Assembly: GCF_042695135.1 (NCBI RefSeq)
Contig: NZ_CP170547.1
Coordinates: forward strand, 2,666,001 to 2,730,000
Direction: 5' to 3'
Length of the DNA stretch: 64,000 nucleotides
From: Epilithonimonas sp042695135
Lineage (GTDB): Bacteria; Bacteroidota; Bacteroidia; Flavobacteriales; Weeksellaceae
In this document: one piece after another, positions 54,143-62,930 of the stretch
Layout of the letters: each line of letters starts with the position of its first letter
Position numbering within the stretch: the first letter of the stretch is position 1
Program-made: the position numbers and the translations under genes
Notes under the pieces: generated by a model
What the model was told of the DNA's origin: nothing
Seen by the model: the letters and a program-made list of their open reading frames with translations, nothing else
Database searches by the model: none

Positions 54143-54754
54143 TTATGCTTTCGGAGGCGGTATTTTTTTTTTACTGTCTTTCTCGCCGAGATAAGCCGTT
54201 ACTTTTGAGTTTTTTGAAGTATGTTCTTCTGCATCATAATCTTCAGTGACTGCAAAATCATCTTTATGTTTGATTAGAAGCCACGCATTATCATCTTTCG
54301 GATTTTTAATTTTGACTAAGGCAAATTCGCCTTTCAATTTCTTTCCGTGAAGAATGAATTTCAAAGATTGTTTGTGTAATTCTGCACGCATCACGAGATC
54401 ATCGGTTTTGCCTTTTAATTTTTCGATGGGTTCGTAGATTCCTTCATCCCAGATTTCAACTTCACCAGCACCATAATTTCCTTTCGGAATCGAGCCTTCA
54501 AAAGTTCTGTAGTCATAAGGATGATCTTCCACCATCATCGCCAAACGTTTGTCAGAAGGATTAAGAGACGGACCTTTCGGGACAGCCCAGCTTTTCAAAA
54601 CGCCTTCCATTTCCAATCTAAAATCGTAATGCAATCTCGACGCAGCGTGCCTTTGAATTACGAATTTCAGTTTTTTACCGCTCGCCTTTTCCTTTCCACT
54701 CGGTTCTGAAGTTTCTTTGAAGTTCCGTTTTTTGTTGTAATCTTCGAGTGCCAT
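54143..54754 (-). CDS. DNA ligase D 3'-phosphoesterase domain (upstream part of a split LigD)
   Basis: A 203-residue LigD phosphoesterase domain: FVIQRHAASRLHYDFRLEME (catalytic His and metal site), PKGPSLNPSDKRLAMMVEDH and SIPKGNYGAGEVEIWDEG. This domain trims 3' ends during non-homologous end joining. It stops after a lysine run and IPPPKA, just past the A10 tract; the downstream ligase frame begins one base out of phase. It lies 108 bp downstream of ku and should be translated from its own ATG as usual for LigD. Confidence 0.88.
   Translation of the reverse strand: MALEDYNKKRNFKETSEPSGKEKASGKKLKFVIQRHAASRLHYDFRLEMEGVLKSWAVPKGPSLNPSDKRLAMMVEDHPYDYRTFEGSIPKGNYGAGEVEIWDEGIYEPIEKLKGKTDDLVMRAELHKQSLKFILHGKKLKGEFALVKIKNPKDDNAWLLIKHKDDFAVTEDYDAEEHTSKNSKVTAYLGEKDSKKKIPPPKA
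54163..54172 (-). other. A10 homopolymer at the LigD frame break
   Basis: Ten consecutive A on the coding strand separate the phosphoesterase frame from the ligase frame, which is open across the tract in the next phase. Such runs mutate by slippage and can also cause transcriptional or ribosomal slippage. One added A restores a continuous LigD. A sequencing error at the homopolymer cannot be excluded. Confidence 0.85.
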
Positions 54755-54862
54755 TTTTGTTTTAGAGTATTTGAGAGTTGTAGTGAATTTGTACTTTGTC
54801 AGGCTGTGGTTCTCGAAGCCTTTTCACTGTGATCTTTTGCTTTTTTTCTTGTATCTTTTTTT

Positions 54863-55642
54863 CTATCCGGCTTTTTTCTTTTTGCCTTCGAGACTGGCTT
54901 TCAGCATTGCCATAAGATCGGTTGTTTTGCCTTCCGGTTCTTTGGTTTCAGTCAATTTTACTTTTTTACCTTTTGCTTTTTGTTTGATGATTTTCAGTAA
55001 ATCTGCGTTGTAAGTGTCTTTATATTTAGTAGGATCGAAAGTACTTGCCAAAGATTTTATTAATGCTTCCGCCATTTTCAGTTCATCAGGTTTTGGCGCA
55101 CTTCCGGCAGGGATTTTCAAGTCTTCATAACTTCTCATCTCTTCTGGATATCGCATTCTGTTGACCATCAATATTTTATCATCATAAGGACGAATCAGAC
55201 AAAGAATTTCACGTTCTCTCAAAATAAAAGAACCAATTCCTGCCATCTTGGTTTTCATTAATGATTTTAATAATAATTTATACGCCGCTTCTCCATTCTT
55301 CTGTGGTTCAAGGAAATAAGGCGTTTCAAAAAGCGCAGAGTCAATTTCATCTTCTTTCACAAATTGAGCAATGCTGAGGACTTTTGATTTTTCCGGACTT
55401 GCCGCAGCGAAATCTTCATCATCAAGGACAATATATTTATCTTCAAGCTTGTAACCTTTCACGATATTTTCCCAAACAACTTCCTTTCCTGTTTTCTCAT
55501 TCACTCGCTTGAATTTGATATTACTCATATCCTTACTATCCAGCATATCCAAATCCAAAGTGCTGGAGTCTGTTGCCGAATAAAGTTTGATAGGAATATT
55601 AACAAGTCCAAATCCAATTGCGCCATTCCAGATTGCTCTCAT
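54863..55642 (-). CDS. ku: Ku, DNA end-binding protein
   Basis: Homodimeric ring that binds double-strand ends and recruits LigD. It has 259 residues, starting MRAIWNGAIGFGLVNIPIKL (the bacterial Ku signature), with FALFETPYF-like and MAGIGSFILREREILCLI strands of the beta-barrel, and a basic Lys-rich tail (EGKKKKAG). Its gene precedes ligD on the same strand, forming the classical NHEJ pair. Confidence 0.93.
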   Translation of the reverse strand: MRAIWNGAIGFGLVNIPIKLYSATDSSTLDLDMLDSKDMSNIKFKRVNEKTGKEVVWENIVKGYKLEDKYIVLDDEDFAAASPEKSKVLSIAQFVKEDEIDSALFETPYFLEPQKNGEAAYKLLLKSLMKTKMAGIGSFILREREILCLIRPYDDKILMVNRMRYPEEMRSYEDLKIPAGSAPKPDELKMAEALIKSLASTFDPTKYKDTYNADLLKIIKQKAKGKKVKLTETKEPEGKTTDLMAMLKASLEGKKKKAG

Positions 55643-55808
55643 AATTCAGTTTTTAAATTAAAATTAATAATGATTAATTGTTATTGAGTTTCTAACAATA
55701 AATATTCCATCATCAAAAATTTTAAAATTTGATTAATAATCGAATCTCAATCTTTTAGCACATTATTTGTAACTGCTACAGAAATCAAACACTAAAAAAT
55801 AAAATATT

Positions 55809-56315
55809 ATGTCTACAAAAGATTTAACCAATCAGGAAGCAATAGAAAAAATCAAGGAACTGTCGGAAAAAGCAAGAATCTGTATGTTCTGTACAGAATT
55901 GGACAGATTGCCGGTCAACTCCAGACCAATGGGATTACAGGAAACTGACGAAAACGGAAATCTATGGTTCATCAGCAGCGAAACAAGCAACAAGAATTTC
56001 GAAATCAAAGAAGACAAACGTGTTCAGCTCTACTTTATGAACAACAGCGACTCGGAATATCTATCAATCTTCGGCGATGCTTACATTTATAAAGACAAAT
56101 CCACCATAGAGGACAAATGGTCGCCAATGGCAAATGCGTGGTTCGACGGAAAAGATGACCCCAATGTTTCCATCATCAGAGTTGAGCCAAAAGAAACTTA
56201 TTATTGGGATACAAAAGCCGGTAAATTGGTTAGTTTGTTAAGTTTTGCAGCAGCTGCAATCAGCGGAAGTAAAACCGATAATTCTGATGGTGTAGAAGGA
56301 AACGCAACGATTTAG
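55809..56315 (+). CDS. FMN-binding split-barrel (pyridoxamine-phosphate-oxidase-like) general stress protein
   Basis: A 168-residue protein of the pyridoxamine 5'-phosphate oxidase-like superfamily: CMFCTELDRLPVNSRPMGLQ, LWFISSETSNKNFEIK and VQLYFMNNSDSEYLSIFGDAYI, ending with a YYWDTKAGKLVSL strand. The group binds flavin or pyridoxamine derivatives and is often stress-induced. It is divergent from ku, so a stress-linked repair setting is plausible but not shown. Confidence 0.82.
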   Translation: MSTKDLTNQEAIEKIKELSEKARICMFCTELDRLPVNSRPMGLQETDENGNLWFISSETSNKNFEIKEDKRVQLYFMNNSDSEYLSIFGDAYIYKDKSTIEDKWSPMANAWFDGKDDPNVSIIRVEPKETYYWDTKAGKLVSLLSFAAAAISGSKTDNSDGVEGNATI

Positions 56316-56334
56316 TCTAAAATCAAAACTATAG

Positions 56335-56374
56335 AAATCTCCAACAATAAATGTTTATTGTTGGAGATTTTTTT
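56335..56374 (+). terminator. Terminator after the split-barrel protein gene
   Basis: Near-perfect 17-bp stem AAATCTCCAACAATAAA / TTTATTGTTGGAGATTT followed by T-run. Any start for the next gene inside it (TTG at 56358) would put the hairpin in the coding region, so a start further on is preferred. Confidence 0.85.
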
Positions 56375-56435
56375 CAGGATTAATGAAAGAAAAACAATTG
56401 GTCAGCTTTTTGAATCATTAAAAAAAATCAATTCT

Positions 56436-57464
56436 TTGAAACTCATCACATTCACAAACAAAGGTATATATTGTCCACAGGGAAAATTCTATATTGACCC
56501 TTGGCGACCTGTTGATTTTGCTGTCATCACGCACGGACACGCAGATCATGCGCGATGGGGAATGAAAAAATACCTTTGCCATCATTTCACAAAACCGATT
56601 TTACACCAAAGAATTTCTCCTGACATCGAATGTCAGACCTTACAATATGGCGAAGTTTTGGACATTAATGGTGTGAAACTTTCTCTACATCCCGCTGGCC
56701 ACATTATTGGTTCTGCTCAGATTCGCTTGGAATACAAAGGTTATGTGAGCGTGGTTTCAGGAGATTATAAAGTTCAGGATGATGGTTTGAGTACACCTTT
56801 TGAACTGGTAAAATGCAATGAATTCGTCACTGAAAGTACGTTCGGACTTCCCATTTACAATTGGCTGGAAGTTCCGGATTTGAATAAAAGACTTCAAAAT
56901 TGGGTTTTAAGAAATCAGGAAAATCAGAAAACCTCTGTTTTCATCGGCTATTCTTTAGGTAAAGCCCAGCGGATTATGAAAGCTGTAGAAGGAATGGGGA
57001 AAATCCACGTTCACTACTCTATTGGGAAATTGAATAAAGCCTTTGAAGAAGTCGGAATTGTACTTCCAGACTATGAAGTTCCCGATTTCAGGGAAAGTAT
57101 CAAACACGTTGCAGGTGGTATTGTCATTGTTCCACCGGCTTTGCTGGATAGCAATGTAATTAAAAAAATCCCTGACGCCGCAACAGCGATTTGTTCCGGC
57201 TGGATGCAGGTTCGCGGTGCCAGAAGATGGCGAAGTGCTGACGCCGGTTTTCCGATGAGCGACCACGCTGATTGGAAAGGTTTATTGCAAGCTATAAAAG
57301 CAACCGAGGCAGAAATCGTTCACGTAACGCACGGACAAACCGAAGTTTTTTCCAAATATCTGAATGAACTAGGAATTAAATCTGATGTTGTGGAAACTTT
57401 GTATGGAGACGATGATGAAGAAATAGTTGAAAAGGAAGTTGTAGCAGATAAGAAAGAGGAGTAA
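56436..57464 (+). CDS. Ligase-associated MBL-fold DNA exonuclease
   Basis: Metallo-beta-lactamase/beta-CASP-type nuclease of the repair cluster (related to RNA 3'-end processing factors). It has 342 residues from a TTG at 56436, giving KLITFTNKGIYCPQG, the usual family start. The metal motif HGHADHARWG (HxHxDH), SLHPAGHIIGSAQ, VSGDYKVQDDG, PMSDHADW and VTHGQTEVF complete the beta-lactamase/beta-CASP set. The TTG is preferred to the earlier one at 56358 because that lies in a terminator. It precedes the ligase gene with an intervening repeat. Confidence 0.85.
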   Translation: MKLITFTNKGIYCPQGKFYIDPWRPVDFAVITHGHADHARWGMKKYLCHHFTKPILHQRISPDIECQTLQYGEVLDINGVKLSLHPAGHIIGSAQIRLEYKGYVSVVSGDYKVQDDGLSTPFELVKCNEFVTESTFGLPIYNWLEVPDLNKRLQNWVLRNQENQKTSVFIGYSLGKAQRIMKAVEGMGKIHVHYSIGKLNKAFEEVGIVLPDYEVPDFRESIKHVAGGIVIVPPALLDSNVIKKIPDAATAICSGWMQVRGARRWRSADAGFPMSDHADWKGLLQAIKATEAEIVHVTHGQTEVFSKYLNELGIKSDVVETLYGDDDEEIVEKEVVADKKEE

Positions 57465-57562
57465 ATCAATTTTGAATAAACGATTAAGATTTTTGAAACC
57501 TTGAAGGTTGAAAGCTCCGTAGGAGCGACACTTAACAGTTAGTTATAAACATCAATTTGCTC

Positions 57563-57699
57563 GCAGCCCGACTTGAGTGGAAATCCTTTTTTTGCATCAA
57601 ATGAAACTTCAATTAGAGACAAAAACGTCTTGCAAAAAAAGATTGACTTCTTCGAACCACTCCGTTAGGTTTGGGAACGGAAGGCGGATTAAGCTGCCC
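57563..57699 (-). repeat. Palindromic intergenic element, copy D
   Basis: On the minus strand it reads GGCAGCTTAATCCGCC, TCCGTTCCCAAACC, CAATCTTTTTTTGC and AAAAAAAGGATTTCCACTCA. All family landmarks match copies A-C; the inner part is longer. It lies between the exonuclease and ligase genes, inverted relative to transcription. Confidence 0.78.
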
Positions 57700-57719
57700 A
57701 AATAAATGAAAATAAAGCA

Positions 57720-59300
57720 ATGAAAAATTTCGCAGAACTTATTAACGCCCTTGAGAGCACCAACAAGACAAATGCTAAAATCGATGCTATCATCGACTAT
57801 CTTGAGCGTGCGCCGGATGATGATAAATTGTGGTTTATCGCCCTGTTTACGGGAAAAAGACCCAAGCGAAATGTCAATACGAATTACATGAAAGAATGGG
57901 CGTTGGAAATTACGCAATTGCCGTTTTGGTTGTTTCAGGAAAGTTATTCGTCCGTTGGTGATTTGGGCGAAACATTATCATTAATTCTTCCTCCGCCGAC
58001 CGAAAAAATTGAAAAAACTTTGTCTGAATGGATGACGGAAATTATTGGTTTAAAAACAAAAACCGATGCCGAAAAAAAAGAATTTGTTCTCAATTCGTGG
58101 AATGGTTTGGATTATACGGAACGCCTGATTTTCAATAAATTATTGGGCGGAAGTTTCAGAATTGGGGTTTCCGGAAAGACTTTGATTAATTCTTTGACCA
58201 AATTTTCCGGACAGGAAGCCAGCACATTAATGCACAGTTTGATGGGAAAATGGCAACCTGATGAAGTTTCGTTCAAAGAATTGATTTCAGCCGAAAATAT
58301 CAATCCGGATAACTCAAAACCCTACCCTTTTTGCCTCGCTTATCCTTTGGAAAAAGAGTTGGAAGATTTGGGAAAACCCGATGAATGGCTCATTGAATAT
58401 AAATGGGATGGAATCCGTGGACAAATTATCCGCAGAAATGATGAAGTTTTCATCTGGTCGCGTGGTGAAGAATTGGTCACGGAACAGTTTCCCGAAATTT
58501 CCGAAACCGTTCAAAATATGAAAGGTAATTTCGTTATCGATGGTGAAATATTAGCAGTAAAAGATGATAATGTTTTAAATTTTAACGAATTACAGAAAAG
58601 ACTCAACCGAAAAACATTAACCAAGAAAATGCTTACAGAAATTCCGATAGAAGTTTTTGCATACGATATTTTGGAACTCGAAGGAACTGATTTACGGGAA
58701 AAACCCATCTCTGCCAGAAGAGCAATGCTGGAGGAATTATTATTAAATGAAGAATCAAAAAACATCAAGATTTCCCAAGCCATTGATTTCGAAGATTGGA
58801 GCAAATTGGATTTAATCAGAGAAAATTCAAGGGATATTAACAGTGAAGGTTTGATGCTGAAACAGAAAAATTCGCATTATCACTCTGGTCGAAAAAAAGG
58901 TGATTGGTGGAAATGGAAAATCAGTCCGCTGACGATCGATGCGGTCTTGATTTATGCTCAAAAAGGAAGCGGACGACGAAGCGCTTATTACACCGATTAC
59001 AGTTTTGCCGTGAAAAGTGGCGATAAACTGGTTACGATTGCCAAAGCCTATTCCGGATTGACCGATAAAGAAATAATGGAAGTCAGTAAGTTTGTGAACA
59101 AAAATGCGATTGAAAAATTCGGTCCCGTTCGTACCGTGAAAGCTGAATTGGTTTTTGAAATTGCGTTTGAAGGAATTGGTTTCAGCAACCGACATAAAAG
59201 TGGTGTTGCATTGCGTTTCCCAAGAATCTTAAGATGGCGGAAAGATAAAACCGTGAATGATATTGATGATATTGAAGAGATTAAAAAACTAATACAGTAA
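57720..59300 (+). CDS. ATP-dependent DNA ligase of the Lhr-linked repair cluster
   Basis: Seals nicks; a Lig-B-type ATP ligase of 526 residues with an N-terminal DNA-binding domain (~1-200), the adenylation motif EYKWDGIRGQ (Lys228), VIDGEILA, EGLMLKQKNSHY and the motif V WWKWK, then an OB-fold. This is the ligase paired with Lhr-like helicase, exonuclease and PdeM genes in many bacteria and is distinct from LigD nearby. It starts 20 nt after repeat copy D. A repeat element starts directly at its stop. Confidence 0.88.
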   Translation: MKNFAELINALESTNKTNAKIDAIIDYLERAPDDDKLWFIALFTGKRPKRNVNTNYMKEWALEITQLPFWLFQESYSSVGDLGETLSLILPPPTEKIEKTLSEWMTEIIGLKTKTDAEKKEFVLNSWNGLDYTERLIFNKLLGGSFRIGVSGKTLINSLTKFSGQEASTLMHSLMGKWQPDEVSFKELISAENINPDNSKPYPFCLAYPLEKELEDLGKPDEWLIEYKWDGIRGQIIRRNDEVFIWSRGEELVTEQFPEISETVQNMKGNFVIDGEILAVKDDNVLNFNELQKRLNRKTLTKKMLTEIPIEVFAYDILELEGTDLREKPISARRAMLEELLLNEESKNIKISQAIDFEDWSKLDLIRENSRDINSEGLMLKQKNSHYHSGRKKGDWWKWKISPLTIDAVLIYAQKGSGRRSAYYTDYSFAVKSGDKLVTIAKAYSGLTDKEIMEVSKFVNKNAIEKFGPVRTVKAELVFEIAFEGIGFSNRHKSGVALRFPRILRWRKDKTVNDIDDIEEIKKLIQ

Positions 59301-59378
59301 TGCTTCGACTCCGGTCAACATAAAAATGTTAATACTAAATGTTTTTAGTGATGGCAGTCTGAGCGGAGTCGAAGACTT
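59301..59378. repeat. Inverted-repeat element (CTTCGACTCCG family)
   Basis: CTTCGACTCCG (59303-59313) and CGGAGTCGAAG (59364-59374) are exact inverted arms around a ~50-bp loop. Like the element at 19.3 kb, it starts right after a stop codon and shares the CTTCGA/TCGAAG core. Confidence 0.7.
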
Positions 59379-59403
59379 TTAAGAAGTAAGCAAAAAATAT
59401 AAT

Positions 59404-61860
59404 TTGAGCAACTACGAAAATACCGAAGGCTTCAGAATCATTCAAAACTGGATGACGGAAAAAGGCAATTCGCCATTCAGATTTCAGGTTGATACATGGA
59501 AGAAGTTTGGCAGTGGTTACAGCGGAATGGTTGTGGCTCCAACGGGTTTTGGAAAAACTTTTTCGGTATTTTTAGCTTTAATTTCAGATTTTCTGACTTT
59601 TCCTGATAAGTACAAAACAGGGCTGAAAATGATCTGGATCACGCCACTTCGTTCGCTTTCAAAAGATATCGCCAAAGCAATGCAGGAATCGATTGACGAG
59701 ATTGGTCTGGATTGGGAAGTCGGCGTAAGAAATGGTGATACAGATCCAAAAGTAAGACAACAACAAGTGAAAAATATGCCTGAAATTCTTGTTGTTACAC
59801 CTGAAAGTCTGCACTTACTCTTAGCACAAAAAAATCATCAGCGATTTTTCGCCAATATGCATTGTGTTGCAGTTGATGAATGGCACGAATTGCTAGGTTC
59901 AAAACGTGGCGTAATGGTAGAATTGGGAATCTCGCAACTCTTTCATTATGTTCCGAAACTAAAAATCTGGGGAATTACGGCAACCATCGGAAACCTGGAT
60001 GAAGCGGAGGAAGTTTTGATTCCTTATGACATTAAAAAAACAAAAATTACCGCCAAAGAACATAAGAAAATTGACATTATTTCTGTCTTTCCGGATGAAG
60101 TTGAACTTTTGCCCTGGGCAGGACATCTTGGACAAAAATTGGCGGATAAAGTGGTTCCGATTATTCTGGAATCTAAATCGACCATTGTTTTTACTAATAC
60201 AAGAAGTCAGAGTGAAATGTGGTATCAGCTTTTACTCAATGCATATCCTGATTTTGCCGGACAAATCGCCATTCATCACAGTTCGATTGATGCCCATTTG
60301 AGAATCTGGATTGAAGAAAATTTAAGTTCAGGAAAATTGAAAGCCGTTGTTTCCACCTCATCTTTGGATTTAGGAATTGACTTTAAACCCGTTGATACTG
60401 TGATTCAAATTGGTTCTGCAAAAGGCGTTGCAAGATTTTTACAACGTGCAGGACGAAGCGGCCACTCCCCTTTCGAAACGTCGAAAATCTTTTGTGTTCC
60501 GACGCATTCATTAGAATTAATTGAAGTTTCGGCATTAAAAGAAGCTGTGAAACAAAAGGTTATCGAGCCTCGTGAACCTGTTGTTTTGTGTTTCGATGTT
60601 TTGGTTCAGTTCCTGATGACTTTGGCAGTTGGCGATGGGTTTTATCCTGATGAACTTTATGAAAGAATCAAAAAAGTTTATACTTTTCAGGAAATCCGGG
60701 ATGAGGAATGGAAAGCGATGGTAGATTTTCTCACGATTGGCGGAAGTGCGTTGAAAAGCTACGAAGAATATCACAAAGTTGTCGTGATGGAAGACGGTCT
60801 GCACAAAGTCACTTCACGAAAAATCGCAATGCTTCACCGGATGAATATGGGAGCAATTGTGAGCGATGCAATGCTGAAAGTGAAATTTATTTCCGGCGGT
60901 TATATTGGGATGGTTGAGGAATATTTTATTTCAAGACTTAAAAAAGAAGAGAAATTTATCCTGGCCGGTCGGGTTTTGGAAGTAGCGATGATTAAAGATA
61001 TGACGGTTTTTGTCCGGGCTTCCAAAGGAAAAGCAATGGCTCCGAGTTATCTTGGTGGAAGATTGCCTTTAAGTTCAAACCTAGGACACTTTTTAAGAGA
61101 AAAATTATCCGGAGCGTTGAATCCTAAAGCTTCTGAAAAAGAGTTGAAATTTCTGCATCCGCTTTTAGCCAATCAGGAAGAACGTTCGCACATCCCAAGA
61201 GAAGATGAATTTTTGGTTGAATTGATTAAAAACCGGGAAGGTTACCATTTGTTTATGTATCCTTTTGAAGGCCGTCTGGTACACGAAGTAATGGCCGCGT
61301 TGATTGCTTACCGGATTTCAAAACTAGCTCCGATTTCGTTTTCGATGGCGATGAATGATTATGGTTTTGAGTTGTTCAGTGACAAAGAAATTCCTTTAAA
61401 AGAAGAAAATTTAGATAAAATTCTGACTCGGGATAATCTGATGGTTGATGTGATTTCGAGTATTAATTCGGCGGAGATGGCAAGACGGAAATTTCGGGAT
61501 ATTGCGGTGATTTCCGGAATGGTGATTCAGAATTTTCCCGGACAGCAACGTTCGAATAAAGCATTGCAAAGCTCTGCAGGATTGATTTTTAAAGTTCTGG
61601 AAGATTATGACCCAAACCATTTTCTAGTGAGACAGGCTTACACCGAAGTTTTCAATATGCAGCTTCAGGAACAGAGATTAGTTGAAGCTTTTAAACGGAT
61701 TGAAAAATCTAAAATTATTTTGAAATTTGCCAATACTTTTACACCTTTGAGTTTTCCTATTAAGGTTGACAGTTTGAGACAGACTTTGACAAGTGAAAAT
61801 CTGGATGTGAGGATTCAGAAACTGATTAAGCAATCCGGGAGAAATATTAAGGATGATTAA
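59404..61860 (+). CDS. Ligase-associated Lhr-like DEXH helicase
   Basis: Superfamily 2 ATP-dependent helicase of 818 residues from a TTG. Walker A is APTGFGKT (45-52), motif II DEWH (158-161), motif III GITATIG, and the C-terminal RecA domain contains VSTSSLDLGID and QRAGRSGH. The extended C-terminus is typical of Lhr-core proteins of the repair cluster. It follows the ligase gene through the CTTCGA repeat, and PdeM follows 29 bp after it. Confidence 0.87.
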   Translation: MSNYENTEGFRIIQNWMTEKGNSPFRFQVDTWKKFGSGYSGMVVAPTGFGKTFSVFLALISDFLTFPDKYKTGLKMIWITPLRSLSKDIAKAMQESIDEIGLDWEVGVRNGDTDPKVRQQQVKNMPEILVVTPESLHLLLAQKNHQRFFANMHCVAVDEWHELLGSKRGVMVELGISQLFHYVPKLKIWGITATIGNLDEAEEVLIPYDIKKTKITAKEHKKIDIISVFPDEVELLPWAGHLGQKLADKVVPIILESKSTIVFTNTRSQSEMWYQLLLNAYPDFAGQIAIHHSSIDAHLRIWIEENLSSGKLKAVVSTSSLDLGIDFKPVDTVIQIGSAKGVARFLQRAGRSGHSPFETSKIFCVPTHSLELIEVSALKEAVKQKVIEPREPVVLCFDVLVQFLMTLAVGDGFYPDELYERIKKVYTFQEIRDEEWKAMVDFLTIGGSALKSYEEYHKVVVMEDGLHKVTSRKIAMLHRMNMGAIVSDAMLKVKFISGGYIGMVEEYFISRLKKEEKFILAGRVLEVAMIKDMTVFVRASKGKAMAPSYLGGRLPLSSNLGHFLREKLSGALNPKASEKELKFLHPLLANQEERSHIPREDEFLVELIKNREGYHLFMYPFEGRLVHEVMAALIAYRISKLAPISFSMAMNDYGFELFSDKEIPLKEENLDKILTRDNLMVDVISSINSAEMARRKFRDIAVISGMVIQNFPGQQRSNKALQSSAGLIFKVLEDYDPNHFLVRQAYTEVFNMQLQEQRLVEAFKRIEKSKIILKFANTFTPLSFPIKVDSLRQTLTSENLDVRIQKLIKQSGRNIKDD

Positions 61861-61889
61861 ATTCCAACAATCGTCTTTTCAATTTAATT

Positions 61890-62534
61890 ATGAACATATC
61901 TACAAAAAACATATCGATTCAGAATGAGGTTTTCACTTTAACAAATCAGCGTGCATTATTTTGGGAAAAGGAAAAAGCATTGATTTTCTCAGATTTACAT
62001 ATCGGAAAGACAGCACATTTTCGTAAAAACGGAATTGCTTTGGCGAATCATATTATGAAAAATGATTTGGAGCGACTTTCAGTTTTGATTGAATATTTTC
62101 AGCCGGAAAAATTTATTATCGTTGGAGATCTGCTTCACGCCGGAAATAACTCCGATGTTGATGAATTCTGTACTTGGCAAAAGCAATATCCTGACATCAA
62201 ATTCTGCTTAATCGAAGGCAATCACGACAAAATTTCGAAAACTCTGGAAAAGAAATTATGCCTGGATTCAAGATCAAATTCTTTAGAAGTTGGTAAAATT
62301 TCATTCGTTCACGATTTTGATCGTTCAAATCCTAAATTTCAAATTACGGGACACATCCATCCGGGATTTGTTATTAATTCTCCTGTAAAACGAATTAAGT
62401 TGCCTTGTTTTGCATTGACTTCAAAACAATTATTGTTACCTGCTTTTAGTGAATTTACAGGTCTGGACATAAAAAACATCCCTAAAAAAGGAACGTATTT
62501 TGTTTTTACAGATTCTGAAATTTATGAGATTTAA
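61890..62534 (+). CDS. pdeM: Ligase-associated metallophosphoesterase/endonuclease PdeM
   Basis: Manganese-dependent single-strand DNA endonuclease of the same cluster. It has 214 residues with the calcineurin-like metal set SDLHIGKTAHF (Asp, His), VGDLLHAG, EGNHDK and TGHIHPGF. The family is known from a Pseudomonas putida homologue studied in the Lhr-Lig-exonuclease-MPE cluster. Its 3' end overlaps the convergent SemiSWEET gene by 4 bp. Confidence 0.87.
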   Translation: MNISTKNISIQNEVFTLTNQRALFWEKEKALIFSDLHIGKTAHFRKNGIALANHIMKNDLERLSVLIEYFQPEKFIIVGDLLHAGNNSDVDEFCTWQKQYPDIKFCLIEGNHDKISKTLEKKLCLDSRSNSLEVGKISFVHDFDRSNPKFQITGHIHPGFVINSPVKRIKLPCFALTSKQLLLPAFSEFTGLDIKNIPKKGTYFVFTDSEIYEI

Positions 62535-62791
62535 TCTTTCTTTTTGAAAATTAAACAGCAGGTTAGCAAGGTCAAATTAACCAAAACTGAAAAACCGTTT
62601 GATAAAATAATCGGCAATTCATCTTTCAGAATTCCGTACCAAACCCAGAGAGAAAGTCCGGAAATCAAGACCAACAACATCACTACAGAAATATCTTCTG
62701 CATTTCTTTCTCTCAGAACTTTGATAAGCTGAGGCATCATAGCGATTGATGTTAAGATCCCTGCAATTATTCCTAGTAAATTTTCATCCAT
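62531..62791 (-). CDS. SemiSWEET-type sugar transporter
   Basis: An 86-residue three-TM PQ-loop/MtN3 protein: SIAMMPQLIKVLRERNAEDIS carries the PQ motif after TM1, and WVWYGILKDELPIILSNGFS starts TM3. Such proteins work as homodimers to move sugars down a gradient. No regulated sugar gene is near, and the 4-bp tail overlap with pdeM is by chance of convergence. Transport substrate is not predicted. Confidence 0.82.
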   Translation of the reverse strand: MDENLLGIIAGILTSIAMMPQLIKVLRERNAEDISVVMLLVLISGLSLWVWYGILKDELPIILSNGFSVLVNLTLLTCCLIFKKKD

Positions 62792-62860
62792 TTTATTCGA
62801 TTTAGTAATTATGAATTTCAGATTTGTTATTCATAATTAGGTTATATTTCAGATTAATAA

Positions 62861-62910
62861 AAATCAGACAATTAATATTTGCACAATGCTAATAATCAAT
62901 TGTCTGATTT
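62861..62910 (-). terminator. Perfect 13-bp inverted repeat after cinA-like gene
   Basis: AAATCAGACAATT / AATTGTCTGATTT with a 24-nt loop; on the minus strand a T-run follows, so it may terminate the CinA-family gene. The long loop is unusual. Confidence 0.55.
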
Positions 62911-62930
62911 AGGTTTTATGGTTAATTTAA

